From Frigoribacterium sp. PhB116 (GTDB taxonomy: Bacteria; Actinomycetota; Actinomycetes; Actinomycetales; Microbacteriaceae), in NCBI RefSeq assembly GCF_004364285.1, contig NZ_SOBE01000002.1, positions 310,001 through 374,000 on the forward strand: a stretch of DNA of 64,000 nucleotides. Reading direction: 5' to 3'. The notes beneath the pieces are model-generated. The model saw only the letters and a list, made by a program, of their open reading frames with translations, made no database searches and was not told where the DNA came from. Position numbers and translations under genes: made by a program. This document shows, piece after piece, positions 9,737 to 17,904 of this stretch. Position 1 is the first letter of the stretch; the number at the start of each line of letters is the position of its first letter.

Positions 9737-10807
9737 GTGACCGACACCGCACCTCCTCCGTTCCCCTACCGCCTGACGCGCCTCGGCGTCGTGATGGCGC
9801 CCGACCCCGACGAGCCGCTCGAGGCCGAGGGCGTCCTCAACCCCGGCTCGGGCCGCGGGCCCGACGGCGAGCTGTACCTGCTGCCGCGGCTCGTCGCCGC
9901 CGGCAACGTCTCGCGCGTCGGCCTCGCCCGCGTGGTCGTCGACGACGGCGTGCCCGTCGGCGTCGAGCGCGAGGGCGTCGTGCTCGCCCCCGACCGCGGC
10001 TGGGAGCGCGGCGCGACGCACTCGGGCGTCGAGGACCCGCGCGTCACCCGGGTCGACGAGCTCGGCCTGCACGTGATGACCTACGTCGCGTACGGGCCGC
10101 TCGGGCCCCGCACGGCCGTCGCCGTCAGCGACGACCTGCGCGAGTGGCGTCGCCTCGGCCCCGTGACCTTCGACTACGTCGACGACCTCGACACCGACCT
10201 CGGGCTGTTCCACAACAAGGACACGACGTTCTTCCCGTCGCCCGTCACCGCGCCCGACGGCGTCCGCAGCTTCGCCGTGCTGCACCGGCCGATGTGGCAC
10301 ATCGGCGCCACCGTGCCGGGGGAGGGCAGCCCGCTGCCCGCCGGCGTCACCGACGGGCGGCACTCGATCTGGATCAGCTACGTGCCCGTCGACGCGGTCG
10401 CGGCCGACGAGCGCGCCCTGGCCCGCTGGGGGCAGCACCGACCCGTGGCCGGCCCCGAGTTCCCCTTCGAGGAGCTCAAGATCGGCGGCGGCCCGCCCCC
10501 GCGCCGCGTGCCCGAGGGCTGGCTGTTGCTGCACCACGGCGTCACGGGCGTCATCGACGACGTGTTCGCCCAGCAGCAGAACGTCAACTACGCGGCGGGC
10601 GGCATGATCCTCGACGCGGACGACCCCTCCCGCGTCGTGACCCGCTCGGCCGTGCCCCTGCTCGAGGCCGAGACCGCCGACGAGCGCGACGGCATCGTGC
10701 CGAACGTCGTGTTCCCCACCGCGATCGAGGAGGTGGACGGGGTGCCGTTCGTCTTCTACGGCATGGCCGACTCGAAGATCGGCGTCGCCCGGCTCGACCG
10801 GGCCTGA
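9737..10807 (+). CDS. GH130-like mannoside phosphorylase/hydrolase
   Basis: A 356-residue cytoplasmic five-bladed propeller enzyme; GH130 members cleave or phosphorolyse beta-mannosides. Family-like blocks are LNPGSGRGPDGELYLLPRLV (residues 35-55), HSGVEDPRVTRVD (about 95-108, with the candidate proton-donor Asp), NKDTTFFPS (about 160), LKIGGGPPPRRVPEGWLLLH (about 245-265) and a final FVFYGMADSKIGVARL strand. The GTG start has CAGGAG at 9725-9730. It closes the importer operon. Substrate class (mannoside) comes from family knowledge; specificity and phosphorylase versus hydrolase chemistry are not resolved. Confidence 0.82.
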   Translation: MTDTAPPPFPYRLTRLGVVMAPDPDEPLEAEGVLNPGSGRGPDGELYLLPRLVAAGNVSRVGLARVVVDDGVPVGVEREGVVLAPDRGWERGATHSGVEDPRVTRVDELGLHVMTYVAYGPLGPRTAVAVSDDLREWRRLGPVTFDYVDDLDTDLGLFHNKDTTFFPSPVTAPDGVRSFAVLHRPMWHIGATVPGEGSPLPAGVTDGRHSIWISYVPVDAVAADERALARWGQHRPVAGPEFPFEELKIGGGPPPRRVPEGWLLLHHGVTGVIDDVFAQQQNVNYAAGGMILDADDPSRVVTRSAVPLLEAETADERDGIVPNVVFPTAIEEVDGVPFVFYGMADSKIGVARLDRA

Positions 10808-10829
10808 CGCGTCCCCGCTCACCTGCTGG

Positions 10830-10886
10830 CGAGTTGCCCCAGAACGTCACCCAGAACGAGTCCACCCGACATCCCGGGGCGACTCG
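10830..10886. repeat. 57-base inverted repeat (twin of 25285-25341)
   Basis: CGAGTTGCCCC (10830-10840) pairs with GGGGCGACTCG (10876-10886) with one G-T wobble. A second element with the same arm sequence and the same total length lies after the DinB gene. It sits 22 bases past the GH130 stop, in 3' untranslated position. Confidence 0.7.
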
Positions 10887-10924
10887 ACGACCATGCACGA
10901 CGAGACAGAAGGAGGCGGTCGACG

Positions 10925-13042
10925 ATGACCGCACGCACCTCACGATGGGCCGGGCTCGCCCTGGCCGCCACGACCGCGATCGCGCTGGGGGTGACGGGGG
11001 CGCTGCCGGCGTCCGCCGCGCCTCCTGCGGCACCGGCTGCGCCTGCGCCGGCTGCGCCGAGCGCTGCCGTGCCGAGCGCTGCCGCGCCGAGCGCCGCGGC
11101 GCCGACGGCTGCCGCCGCGCCGGCGCCGCTGACGAACCTCGCGCACCTCGACTTCCTGCTCGACCGGACGACGCCCGCCGCGGAGGAGGGGCACACCTCG
11201 TACCGCCTCGACGCCGAGCCGACGCTGACCCTGCCGTGGACCTACGCGGACGCCCGCGACGGCGGCACCTTCGCCCGGGTGGGCGGCGGCCCGCTCGACC
11301 CCGCGACCGGGTATTGGGGGCAGGGCGCGTACAACTCCGACGACGTGTCGCGCGCCGCGGTCGTGTACCTGCGCGACTGGCAGCAGACCGGGGCGGAGGC
11401 GAGCCGCGACAAGGCGTACGAGCTGCTGCGCGCGACCGCGTACTTCCAGACCACGACGGGTCCGGCCGCCGGCAACGTCGTGCTGTGGATGCAGCCTGAC
11501 GGCACCTTCAACCGCAGCCCCGTCCCCGTCGAGCTGCCCGACCCCTCCGACAGCGGCAACAGCTACTGGCTCGCCCGCAGCATCTGGGCGTTCGGCGAGG
11601 GCTACGCGGCGTTCCGCGACGAGGACCCGGAGTTCGCCGCGTTCCTGCAGCAGCGCCTCCAGCTCGGCGTGACGGCGCTGCAGCGCGACACGCTGTCGCG
11701 CTACGGGCAGTACGACGTGGCCGACGGCGTGCAGGTGCCCGCCTGGCTGATCGTCGACGGCGCGGACGCCACGGCCGAGGCCGTTCTCGGCCTCAGCTCG
11801 TACGTGGCCGCCGCCCCTGACGACGCGACGGTGCGGACTGCGACGACGCAGCTCGCGGAGGGCGTGGCGCGCATGGCGTCGGGCGACCCGCAGACCTGGC
11901 CGTACGGCGCGGTGCTGCCGTGGACGAACTCGCGCTCGATGTGGCACTCGTGGGCGTCGCAGATGCCCGCGGCCCTGGCGCGCGCCTCGACCGTGCTGGG
12001 GCGCAGCGACCTGCTGGCTCCCGCGGTCGTCGACACCGCCTCCTTCACGACGACCCTGCTCACGGCCAGCGGGCCGGACAACGCCTGGTACCCGACGCCC
12101 GTCGACCAGACGCAGATCGCCTACGGCGCCGACTCGCGCCTGCAGTCGGCGCTCGCCGTGGCCGACGCCTCGGGCGGGGCGGGCTTCCGCCAGGTGGCCG
12201 CTGTCGCGGCGAGCTGGTACTTCGGCACGAACCGCTCGGGGAAGCCGGTCTACGACCGGGCGACCGGCGTGACGAACGACGGCGTCCAGGCCGACGGCTC
12301 CGTCAACGGCAACAGCGGTGCCGAGAGCACGATCCACGGCCTGCTGTCGATGATCGCGCTGGACGGTGCCCCGGACGTGTCGGAGCTGGCCCAGGCGTCG
12401 ACCACGGTCGCGTCGCGTGACGGGCTGACGACGATCGAGGCCGAGGGCGCGTCGTCCACGACCGGCACCGTCGTCACCCCCGACTCGGCCTGGACGGGCG
12501 AGTCGCAGTACAGCGGCGGCGCCGCGCTCACGCTGCAGCCGGGACAGAGCGCCACGATCGCCGTGCCCGCCGGGTCGGGGCTGCGTCACGTCGAGCCGGT
12601 GCTGCTCGGCGCCGAGGGAGTCGTGTCGACCTCGACCTGGAAGGCGGGACGGGTGCCGCTCGGCACCCTGACGACCCGCGTGGGCGCGCAGGGCGTGACC
12701 GCCGCCTCCGGGGCGCTGCTGCCGCAGACGCTGCCGCTCCCCGTCGGGCCGGGGGCCACCTCCGTGACGGTGACGGCCCGCGGGTCCCAGCCGGTGACGG
12801 TGGACGCTCTGATCGTCCGGCCGCTCGTGCAGCGGCTCGCGCTGGCCGGGGCCGGCGGACGGGCGACCGAGCTGGTCTCGTCGACGTCGAAGCTGCCGCT
12901 GCCGACCACGGTCGGCGCACGCGGCGTGCGGTCGACGGTCGCGAGCTACGACTCGCGCGGGGCGCTCGTGTCGCAGCGGACGGTCTCGGGTCAGTCGGTC
13001 GCGCTGGTGCGCGGCGGCGGGTTCGTCGTCGTGACGCGGTAG
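10925..13042 (+). CDS. Large secreted protein, probable alpha/alpha-barrel carbohydrate-active enzyme
   Basis: A 705-residue exported protein. A Sec signal peptide ends at about residue 31 (PASAAPPA), followed by an Ala/Pro/Ser linker to about residue 68. Residues 70-480 are helical with aromatic/acidic motifs such as YWGQGAYNSDDVSRAAVVYL, SGNSYWLARSIWAFGEGY, WHSWASQMPAAL and NGNSGAESTIHGLLSM, resembling (alpha/alpha)6 glycan-active enzymes. Residues 490-705 are strand-rich and look like a binding or accessory domain. AAGGAGG at 10910-10916 supports the ATG. I do not recognise the exact family. Placement after the importer operon suggests it releases the oligosaccharide that is taken up. Confidence 0.65.
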   Translation: MTARTSRWAGLALAATTAIALGVTGALPASAAPPAAPAAPAPAAPSAAVPSAAAPSAAAPTAAAAPAPLTNLAHLDFLLDRTTPAAEEGHTSYRLDAEPTLTLPWTYADARDGGTFARVGGGPLDPATGYWGQGAYNSDDVSRAAVVYLRDWQQTGAEASRDKAYELLRATAYFQTTTGPAAGNVVLWMQPDGTFNRSPVPVELPDPSDSGNSYWLARSIWAFGEGYAAFRDEDPEFAAFLQQRLQLGVTALQRDTLSRYGQYDVADGVQVPAWLIVDGADATAEAVLGLSSYVAAAPDDATVRTATTQLAEGVARMASGDPQTWPYGAVLPWTNSRSMWHSWASQMPAALARASTVLGRSDLLAPAVVDTASFTTTLLTASGPDNAWYPTPVDQTQIAYGADSRLQSALAVADASGGAGFRQVAAVAASWYFGTNRSGKPVYDRATGVTNDGVQADGSVNGNSGAESTIHGLLSMIALDGAPDVSELAQASTTVASRDGLTTIEAEGASSTTGTVVTPDSAWTGESQYSGGAALTLQPGQSATIAVPAGSGLRHVEPVLLGAEGVVSTSTWKAGRVPLGTLTTRVGAQGVTAASGALLPQTLPLPVGPGATSVTVTARGSQPVTVDALIVRPLVQRLALAGAGGRATELVSSTSKLPLPTTVGARGVRSTVASYDSRGALVSQRTVSGQSVALVRGGGFVVVTR

Positions 13043-13085
13043 GGGGAGCGCGCGTCCCCGACCCTCGCACCGCGGGATGCACGAA

Positions 13086-13145
13086 GAACCGCGTTCCGCA
13101 CCGTGAACCGCGCTATATCGCAGTTCATGGTGCGGAACGCGGTTC
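13086..13145. repeat. Long inverted repeat, 27-base arms (twin of 5078-5135)
   Basis: Arms 13086-13112 and 13119-13145 pair with one C-A mismatch and one G-T wobble around a 6-base CTATAT loop. Compared with the copy at 5078, an A-T pair has become C-G on both strands (position 13099 with 13132), a compensatory change. It lies 43 bases after the secreted enzyme stop codon. Confidence 0.85.
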
Positions 13146-13179
13146 GTGGCGTCCTGTCACACATGCAGGAGGCGGTGCG

Positions 13180-13210
13180 CCTGCAGGAGGTGCGGGGCGC
13201 CTCCTGCAGG
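13180..13210. terminator. Perfect 11-base-stem hairpin between convergent genes
   Basis: CCTGCAGGAGG and CCTCCTGCAGG are fully complementary around a 9-base loop, 10 bases before the stop codon of the reductase gene on the opposite strand. A third TGCAGGAGG word at 13164-13172 gives an alternative pairing. It probably terminates one or both converging transcripts; there is no U-tract. Confidence 0.6.
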
Positions 13211-13220
13211 AGAGCTGCGG

Positions 13221-13898
13221 CTACGCCTCGTCGGCGTGCGGCGCCGGCTCGTTCGTCGCCGTCGCGCGGGTCGCCTTCGCGAGGTTCTCGACGAGCTCGG
13301 AGCGAGTCTGCGACACCACGTAGGCGGGCTGGTCGCGCTCGACGCGCCAGCTCTCGCTCAGCGGGCCGACGTTGACGGTGTCGAAGCCGACCTCGTCGTA
13401 GAGGCGCTGCACGAGCTCGGCGGCCTCCTCGAAGTCGCTCGAGGTGGCGAGGGCACGACGGCCCTCGGTGCCGGCGGGCTTGCCGTCGGTGGTGATGTCC
13501 TTCGCCATGATGTGGTTGAAGCCCTTGGCGACCTTGCTCTCGGGCAGGTGGCGCTGCAGCATGCCCGACACCGTGTCGAGGCCGTTGTCGAGGGCGGCGA
13601 TGTGGCCGTCGCGCTCGAAGTAGTAGTTGTTCGTGTCGATGACGACCTTGCCCGCGAGCGGCTCGACCGGCACCTCCTCGTAGTTCTTCAGCGGGACCGT
13701 GACGACCACGACCTCGCCTGCCTCGGCCGCCTCCTGCGACGTGGCGGCGCGCGCCTTCTCGCCCAGGTCGGCGAGGAGGTCGGCGAGGGTCTCGGGTCCG
13801 CGCGAGTTGCTGATCACGACGTCGTGGCCCTGGGTGATGAGGGCCCGGGCGACCTGGCTGCCGATGTTGCCTGCTCCGATGATTCCGTACGTAGTCAT
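13221..13898 (-). CDS. NADPH-dependent F420 reductase-like dinucleotide-binding protein
   Basis: A 225-residue cytoplasmic Rossmann protein. The first motif GIIGAGNIGSQVARAL (residues 5-20) is the dinucleotide site, followed by NSRGPETLADLL, as in F420:NADP oxidoreductase-like (NpdG/COG2085) proteins. The VVVVTVPLKNYEEVP segment and KGFNHIMAKDIT are also typical. True F420 use is not provable from sequence; many homologues are annotated simply as NAD(P)-binding. The gene is single, convergent with the secreted enzyme and divergent from the HAD gene. Confidence 0.82.
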   Translation of the reverse strand: MTTYGIIGAGNIGSQVARALITQGHDVVISNSRGPETLADLLADLGEKARAATSQEAAEAGEVVVVTVPLKNYEEVPVEPLAGKVVIDTNNYYFERDGHIAALDNGLDTVSGMLQRHLPESKVAKGFNHIMAKDITTDGKPAGTEGRRALATSSDFEEAAELVQRLYDEVGFDTVNVGPLSESWRVERDQPAYVVSQTRSELVENLAKATRATATNEPAPHADEA

Positions 13899-14015
13899 GC
13901 CACCAGCCAACGCCTGTCGGGTGGCCGGGTGTTCCCGCTCCCAGGAGGCTCGGAGGAGGCGCCCAGTCGTCGCGAGGGGCGGACGGTGCAGCCACTGCAG
14001 GGACAGGCTGGAGGG

Positions 14016-14738
14016 ATGACCGACTCGACCCCCGCCTCCTCGGACTCCAGGACCGACGCCTCCGACGCCCCCACGACCGCTGTCCTCTTCGACATCGACG
14101 GGACGCTCGTCGACTCCAACTACGCGCACGTCGACGCGTGGTCGAAGGCGTTCGCCGACATCGGGCACCCGGTCGACAGCTGGCGGATCCACGAGGCGAT
14201 CGGCGAGGACTCGACGCTGCTGCTCTCGGGCCTGCTGGGCGACGAGGTCGCGGAGGCGCGGGGCGACGAGGCGAAGGAGCGCCACTCCGCGCATTACCTG
14301 CCCCACGGCGACACCGACCTGCACGTCTTCCCGCGGGCGACCGAGCTGCTCGACGAGCTCACGCGACGGGGCCACCGGGTCGTGCTCGCGACCAGCGCCC
14401 CCGAGGAGGAGCTCGCCGTGCTCCGCGACCTGCTCGACGTCGAGGGGGCGCTCTGGGCGGTCACCTCCTCGGAGGACGCGGAGACCGCCAAGCCAGACCC
14501 CGGCATCGTGCAGGGCGCGCTCGACAAGGCCGGGGTCGACGCCGCGCAGGCGGTGATGGTCGGTGACGCGGTCTGGGACATGGAGGCGGCCGGTCGTGCC
14601 GGGGTCACCTGCGTCGGCGTCCGCTCAGGCGGTACGTCGGCGGCGTCGCTGACCGAGGCCGGCGCGGTCGAGGTGTGGGACGACGTGGCGGCGCTGCTCG
14701 AGGGGCTCGACGGGAGCGTCGTCGGGCGGCTGAGCTGA
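14016..14738 (+). CDS. HAD family hydrolase (phosphoglycolate phosphatase-like)
   Basis: A 240-residue cytoplasmic phosphatase. Motif I is VLFDIDGTLVDSNYAHVDAW (nucleophile Asp near residue 25), motif II is VLATSAP, motif III uses the Lys in AETAKPDP and motif IV is MVGDAVWDMEAAGRAG. A helical cap lies between residues 40 and 110. GAGGG sits just before the ATG at 14016. The substrate is unknown; sugar phosphates or phosphoglycolate are usual for this subclass. Confidence 0.88.
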   Translation: MTDSTPASSDSRTDASDAPTTAVLFDIDGTLVDSNYAHVDAWSKAFADIGHPVDSWRIHEAIGEDSTLLLSGLLGDEVAEARGDEAKERHSAHYLPHGDTDLHVFPRATELLDELTRRGHRVVLATSAPEEELAVLRDLLDVEGALWAVTSSEDAETAKPDPGIVQGALDKAGVDAAQAVMVGDAVWDMEAAGRAGVTCVGVRSGGTSAASLTEAGAVEVWDDVAALLEGLDGSVVGRLS

Positions 14739-14778
14739 GCTGCGCACGCTGAGCTGTGGCGTCGAGCAGGGGTCCGTG

Positions 14779-15021
14779 TCAGCGGCGACCGCGCCGGCCG
14801 ACGAGGCGGGCCCACGCACTGCGGCCCCGGATCGGGCACGGCGCGGCGGCCGCCCGCGGCTCCTCTCGGGGCACGAACGTCGACGACGAGCAGGCCGTGC
14901 AGGTGAGCACCCACGGGTGCACGCTCAGCCCGGAGCCGTAGTACGGGTTGTCGACGAGCCGCGCCGGGCCGTGGCAGTCGGGGCAGGTGGGGGTCGCCGT
15001 GGGGCGCGTCTCGTCGTGCAT
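14779..15021 (-). CDS. Small zinc-ribbon protein
   Basis: An 80-residue protein with two CxxC pairs (CPDCHG near residue 13 and CTACSS near residue 42), which together would hold one zinc ion, and a basic C-terminus. No catalytic domain is present. Similar small zinc ribbons in actinomycetes have no assigned role. It is convergent with the HAD gene, 40 bases apart. Confidence 0.6.
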   Translation of the reverse strand: MHDETRPTATPTCPDCHGPARLVDNPYYGSGLSVHPWVLTCTACSSSTFVPREEPRAAAAPCPIRGRSAWARLVGRRGRR

Positions 15022-15331
15022 CGTCGGGGCCTTCCGTGGAGGGGATCGCCCGGTCGTCCGTGCCCGAGCGCTGCTGCGTCGTCTCGGGTTCGGAGTGCCG
15101 CCTCCTCGTGACTGGCCCCGGCCTGGCCCCAGATCGGGGCTGCGGCCGCGGGGCTGCGGCCGCGTGCTGCGGCCTCGTGCTGCGGCCGCGGCGCTGCCCG
15201 GGACGAGGGTGTCCGCGGGGGCTGATCCGTCTCGTGACGGATCAGCTGCACGAGAGAGCCCCGCCCCTCGCCGCGTCGTGCGCGGACGGTGAGGAGCGGG
15301 GCTCGTCAGTGTTGCGGTGCTGCGGCGCTGC
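15022..15331. other. 310-base gap with GC tandem repeat
   Basis: No convincing gene. A 13-14 base unit beginning GCTGCGGCC recurs four times (starts 15139, 15153, 15166, 15179), ending near 15191. The right part holds the terminator described separately. The left part should contain the promoter of the zinc-ribbon gene; no clear -10/-35 was picked out. Confidence 0.5.
15256..15304 (-). terminator. Hairpin after the OsmC gene
   Basis: GAGCCCCGCCCCTC (15256-15269) pairs with GAGGAGCGGGGCTC (15291-15304) with one mismatch, 28 bases past the OsmC stop on the minus strand. It is a likely intrinsic terminator without a U-tract. Confidence 0.6.
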
Positions 15332-15772
15332 CTAGCTCTCGAACGTCGCGTCGAGCGTGATCTCGACGCCGGTCAGCGCCTTGCTCACGGGGCAGGTCTC
15401 CTTGGCGTCCTTCGCGGCGGCCTGGAACTGGGCCTCGTCGATGCCGGAGACCTCGCCGCGGACGGTGAGGGCGATGCCGGTGAGCTTGAAGCCGCCGGCC
15501 GAGTCCGGGCCGAGCGAGACGTCGGCCTTGACGTCGAGCGCCTCGACGGTGCCGCCGGCCTGGCCGAGGACGGCGCTGAACTGCATGGCGTAGCAGGCGG
15601 AGTGTGCGGCCGCGAGGAGCTCCTCGGGGCTGGTCGAGCCGTTGGCGTCGTCGGCGGCGCGCTTCGGGAACGAGACGTCGTACGTGCCGAGCTTCGAGCT
15701 GGAGAGCTCGACCTGGCCCTCGCCGGTCTCGAGGCTGCCGTTCCATGCGGTGCGGGAGGTGCGAGTGGGCAT
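15332..15772 (-). CDS. OsmC/Ohr family peroxiredoxin
   Basis: A 146-residue cytoplasmic thiol peroxidase that reduces organic hydroperoxides. The two redox cysteines are Cys60 (in AAAHSACYAMQFSAVL) and Cys127 (in KETCPVSKAL), spaced as in OsmC. AAGAAGGA before the ATG is a good ribosome site. It lies 80 bases downstream of the OhrR-type gene on the same strand, giving a regulator-enzyme operon. The sequence fits the OsmC subgroup slightly better than Ohr, so no symbol is given. Confidence 0.9.
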   Translation of the reverse strand: MPTRTSRTAWNGSLETGEGQVELSSSKLGTYDVSFPKRAADDANGSTSPEELLAAAHSACYAMQFSAVLGQAGGTVEALDVKADVSLGPDSAGGFKLTGIALTVRGEVSGIDEAQFQAAAKDAKETCPVSKALTGVEITLDATFES

Positions 15773-15852
15773 CGTGTCCTTCTTTCGTGTGGGGATGGGG
15801 GAGTCGGTGGAGTCGTGGGGGTCGCGGGTCGCAGGGAGACGCGGCGGCAGGC

Positions 15853-16299
15853 CTAGGAGGCGGCGCGGACGCTGTCGCCCAGCTCGCCGACCTGGGCCGT
15901 GAGGGCCGCGATCGCCGCGGGGTCGAGGCCGGTCGCGGCGCAGATGCTCGCCGGGATGCCCGCCGCGGAGGCCCGGAGCGCCTCGCCGTCGGCGGTGAGC
16001 TCGACGCGGACGCTGCGCTCGTCGTCGGGCACCCGGGTGCGGGTGACGAGGCCCTGGCCCTCGAGACGACGCAGCAGGGGGGAGAGCGTGCCCGAGTCGA
16101 GGTGGAGGCGCTCGCCGAGGCCCGAGACGCCGGTCGGCCCCTGCTCCCACAGCACCAGCATCACGAGGTACTGCGGGTAGGTGATGCCGAGCGGCTCGAG
16201 CAGTTCGCGGTACCGGGTCGTCAGCGCCCGCGACGCGGCGTACAGCGCGAAGCAGATCTGCTCGTCGAGCAGGGGCGTGGTCGGGGCGGCCGCGGTCAT
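15853..16299 (-). CDS. MarR family peroxide-sensing repressor, OhrR type
   Basis: A 148-residue winged-helix regulator. Cys16 in [15 protein letters not shown] is placed like the peroxide-sensing cysteine of OhrR, and [18 protein letters not shown] plus the [20 protein letters not shown] recognition helix are family hallmarks. ATG 16299 was chosen; a longer in-frame start at 16347 would put the operator inside the coding region. Oxidation of Cys16 should release the repressor from the dyad just upstream and induce the OsmC gene. Confidence 0.88.
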   Translation of the reverse strand: MTAAAPTTPLLDEQICFALYAASRALTTRYRELLEPLGITYPQYLVMLVLWEQGPTGVSGLGERLHLDSGTLSPLLRRLEGQGLVTRTRVPDDERSVRVELTADGEALRASAAGIPASICAATGLDPAAIAALTAQVGELGDSVRAAS

Positions 16300-16317
16300 G
16301 TCGTCGACACTAGCACG

Positions 16318-16342
16318 TTGCGTGCAACTGAGTTGTGCGCAA
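16318..16342. promoter_or_regulatory. OhrR-type operator
   Basis: A 25-base imperfect palindrome built from TTGCGTGCAA, a CTGAG centre and TTGTGCGCAA; only four outer positions and the centre break symmetry. It lies 19 bases upstream of the OhrR-type start, on an AT-richer stretch, consistent with autorepression. Confidence 0.7.
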
Positions 16343-16386
16343 TTCAAAGCCGGTTACATTCGTGCCGTCACTCGTTGACGGGCATA

Positions 16387-16396
16387 TACGATCGTA
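16387..16396. promoter_or_regulatory. Palindrome at the toxin-antitoxin promoter
   Basis: TACGATCGTA is a perfect 10-base palindrome about 20 bases before the XRE-MntA start. Since that protein carries an XRE DNA-binding domain, this is the likely autoregulatory operator. Surrounding bases (GATA/TATA) are AT-rich compared with the rest of the window. Confidence 0.45.
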
Positions 16397-16416
16397 GATA
16401 CAGTCGACCCGTGATC

Positions 16417-16935
16417 ATGACGGCGGCGGACACCATCAGGGACGCACGGGGCCGCGCTGGCCTCACCCAGGCCGAGCTCGGGGCGAGGGCGGGTCTGCCG
16501 CAGAGCGCGGTCAGCGCCTACGAGGGCGGCGTGAAAGACCCGTCGACGACCGTCCTGGCCCGTCTCGTCGAGGCCGCGGGCTTCGACTTGGCTCTCGGGC
16601 TGGTGGCGCGACAGGCCGGCGGGCGGTCGGCAGCGGCGTTCTCCGGGCCGGTGGGCCGTCGCGTGCAGCCTGGTCGTGCGCCGGCCCGGGCGTGGCTGCG
16701 CACCCACGGGTTCGGTTCGCCGCAGGTCTTCGGGAGCGTCAGCCGGGGCGACGATCGCGACGACAGCGACCTGGACGTGCTGGTCGACCTGCCCGACGGT
16801 CTCGGCCTGTTCGGGCTCGGCTCGGCCCGGACGGAGCTGGAGTCGATCTTCGGAGTCCCCGTCGACCTCGTTCCGCGGGGGTCCCTCAAGAGCGAGGTCG
16901 CCGCGCGCGTCTCAGGCGACCTGGTGTCGTTGTGA
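16417..16935 (+). CDS. XRE-MntA fusion: antitoxin of HEPN-MNT (type VII) toxin-antitoxin pair
   Basis: A 172-residue protein with an N-terminal XRE helix-turn-helix (residues 5-60, with GLTQAELGARAGLPQSAVSA) fused to a minimal nucleotidyltransferase domain (residues 85-172). The MNT signature GS-x10-D-x-D is seen as Gly106-Ser107 and Asp118/Asp120 (GSVSRGDDRDDSDLDVLVD). MntA antitoxins adenylylate the HepT toxin to silence it; here the DNA-binding domain would also allow autorepression. ATG 16417 or GTG 16411 could start translation and no Shine-Dalgarno is clear. It overlaps hepT by 4 bases (GTGA). Confidence 0.82.
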   Translation: MTAADTIRDARGRAGLTQAELGARAGLPQSAVSAYEGGVKDPSTTVLARLVEAAGFDLALGLVARQAGGRSAAAFSGPVGRRVQPGRAPARAWLRTHGFGSPQVFGSVSRGDDRDDSDLDVLVDLPDGLGLFGLGSARTELESIFGVPVDLVPRGSLKSEVAARVSGDLVSL

Positions 16936-17252
16936 GCAGGTCCGACGAGACGCGCCTCCGTGACGTGCTCGCCGCCCTCGACGCGATCGACGCGCACACG
17001 ACGCGGGGCAGCCTCGACGATGGCCTCGTGTTCGACGCCGTCCGCGCACGGCTGATCGAGATCGGAGAGGCCGTCAAGGGCCTGTCGGACGACGTCCGGG
17101 CCACAGCGCCGGGCATCCCCTGGGGCGAGGTGGCCGGCATGCGCGACTTCCTCGCACATCGGTACTTCGACGCGTCGCACGCCATCGTCGAGCACACCGT
17201 GACCCGCGATCTGCCTGAGCTGCGTCGCACCGTCACGGGTCTGCTGGGCTGA
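16932..17252 (+). CDS. hepT: HEPN domain RNase toxin, HepT/DUF86 family
   Basis: A 106-residue all-helical protein. The HEPN catalytic motif R-x4-H-x-Y is intact (Arg71, His76, Tyr78 in MRDFLAHRYFD), so it should be an active ribonuclease when free. The tyrosine is the kind that MntA modifies. The GTG start overlaps the antitoxin stop (GTGA), ensuring coupled synthesis. Its last 20 bases overlap the tail of the convergent membrane-protein gene. Confidence 0.85.
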   Translation: MSRSDETRLRDVLAALDAIDAHTTRGSLDDGLVFDAVRARLIEIGEAVKGLSDDVRATAPGIPWGEVAGMRDFLAHRYFDASHAIVEHTVTRDLPELRRTVTGLLG

Positions 17253-17904
17253 CCGCCGCCGCCGCCTCCTTCGCCGCCGGGTGCGCCTCGGCGAGGTCGA
17301 GCGCGATGGCGGCGCGGCCCAGCCCCTCGAGGCTGGCGGCCGTGGTGAACGGCAGGCTGAGGACCGAGAGCAGGGCGCCGGCGAAGCCGAACCCGGGGAA
17401 CCCCTCCACGATCGCGATCACCACCACGCCGACGAGGCCGACCGTGAACGCGGCGGCAGCGCCGAGGCTGATCGTGAGCGCGCCCACGAGGCCGAGTCGC
17501 TGCTTGCGGGCCGAGGCGAGGAGGCGCGGCGCCAGGGTCGCCGACAGCTCCGGTGCACCCTCGCTCGAGTAGTCCACGACAAGCCGATCGTCACGCCACG
17601 ACACCGGCGCCAGCGACCGACGATCGCGCCGCAGCCAGACTCCGACGGCCACCAGGACGACGAAGGCGACGGAGATCGAGGCGAAGGCGAGTGCGGCGAC
17701 CGCTCGGACCGCGCCCGGCCCGTCGAAGGCGTCGACGCCCGAGAGGAGACGATCGATGCCCAGGGCGGCCGCGGAGCCGACGACGACGGCCGCCACGGCG
17801 AGCACGAGCCGGCGACGCGGCGTGAGGAGCTGCGCGGCCCCGGCCCGCCACTCGTCCCAGCCGCGGCGGCGGAGGTCCCGCCGGCTGGGGAACGGCTCGG
17901 TCAC
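17233..17904 (-). CDS. Membrane protein of unknown function
   Basis: A 223-residue protein with two N-terminal helices (about residues 28-50 and 62-85), a soluble middle (WLRRDRRSLAPVSWRDDRLV, about 88-120) and two further helices (about 140-165 and 170-190), ending in an Ala-rich tail. The middle resembles a small PH-like/YcxB-type segment, but I do not assign a family. The GTG start overlaps the stop of the upstream interrupted gene (GTGA), so they form one operon. Confidence 0.7.
   Translation of the reverse strand: MTEPFPSRRDLRRRGWDEWRAGAAQLLTPRRRLVLAVAAVVVGSAAALGIDRLLSGVDAFDGPGAVRAVAALAFASISVAFVVLVAVGVWLRRDRRSLAPVSWRDDRLVVDYSSEGAPELSATLAPRLLASARKQRLGLVGALTISLGAAAAFTVGLVGVVVIAIVEGFPGFGFAGALLSVLSLPFTTAASLEGLGRAAIALDLAEAHPAAKEAAAAVSPADP

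Noticed and set aside
16300-16347. Longer OhrR start at 16347
   Set aside because: It would place the operator dyad within the coding region and adds residues not fitting the family.
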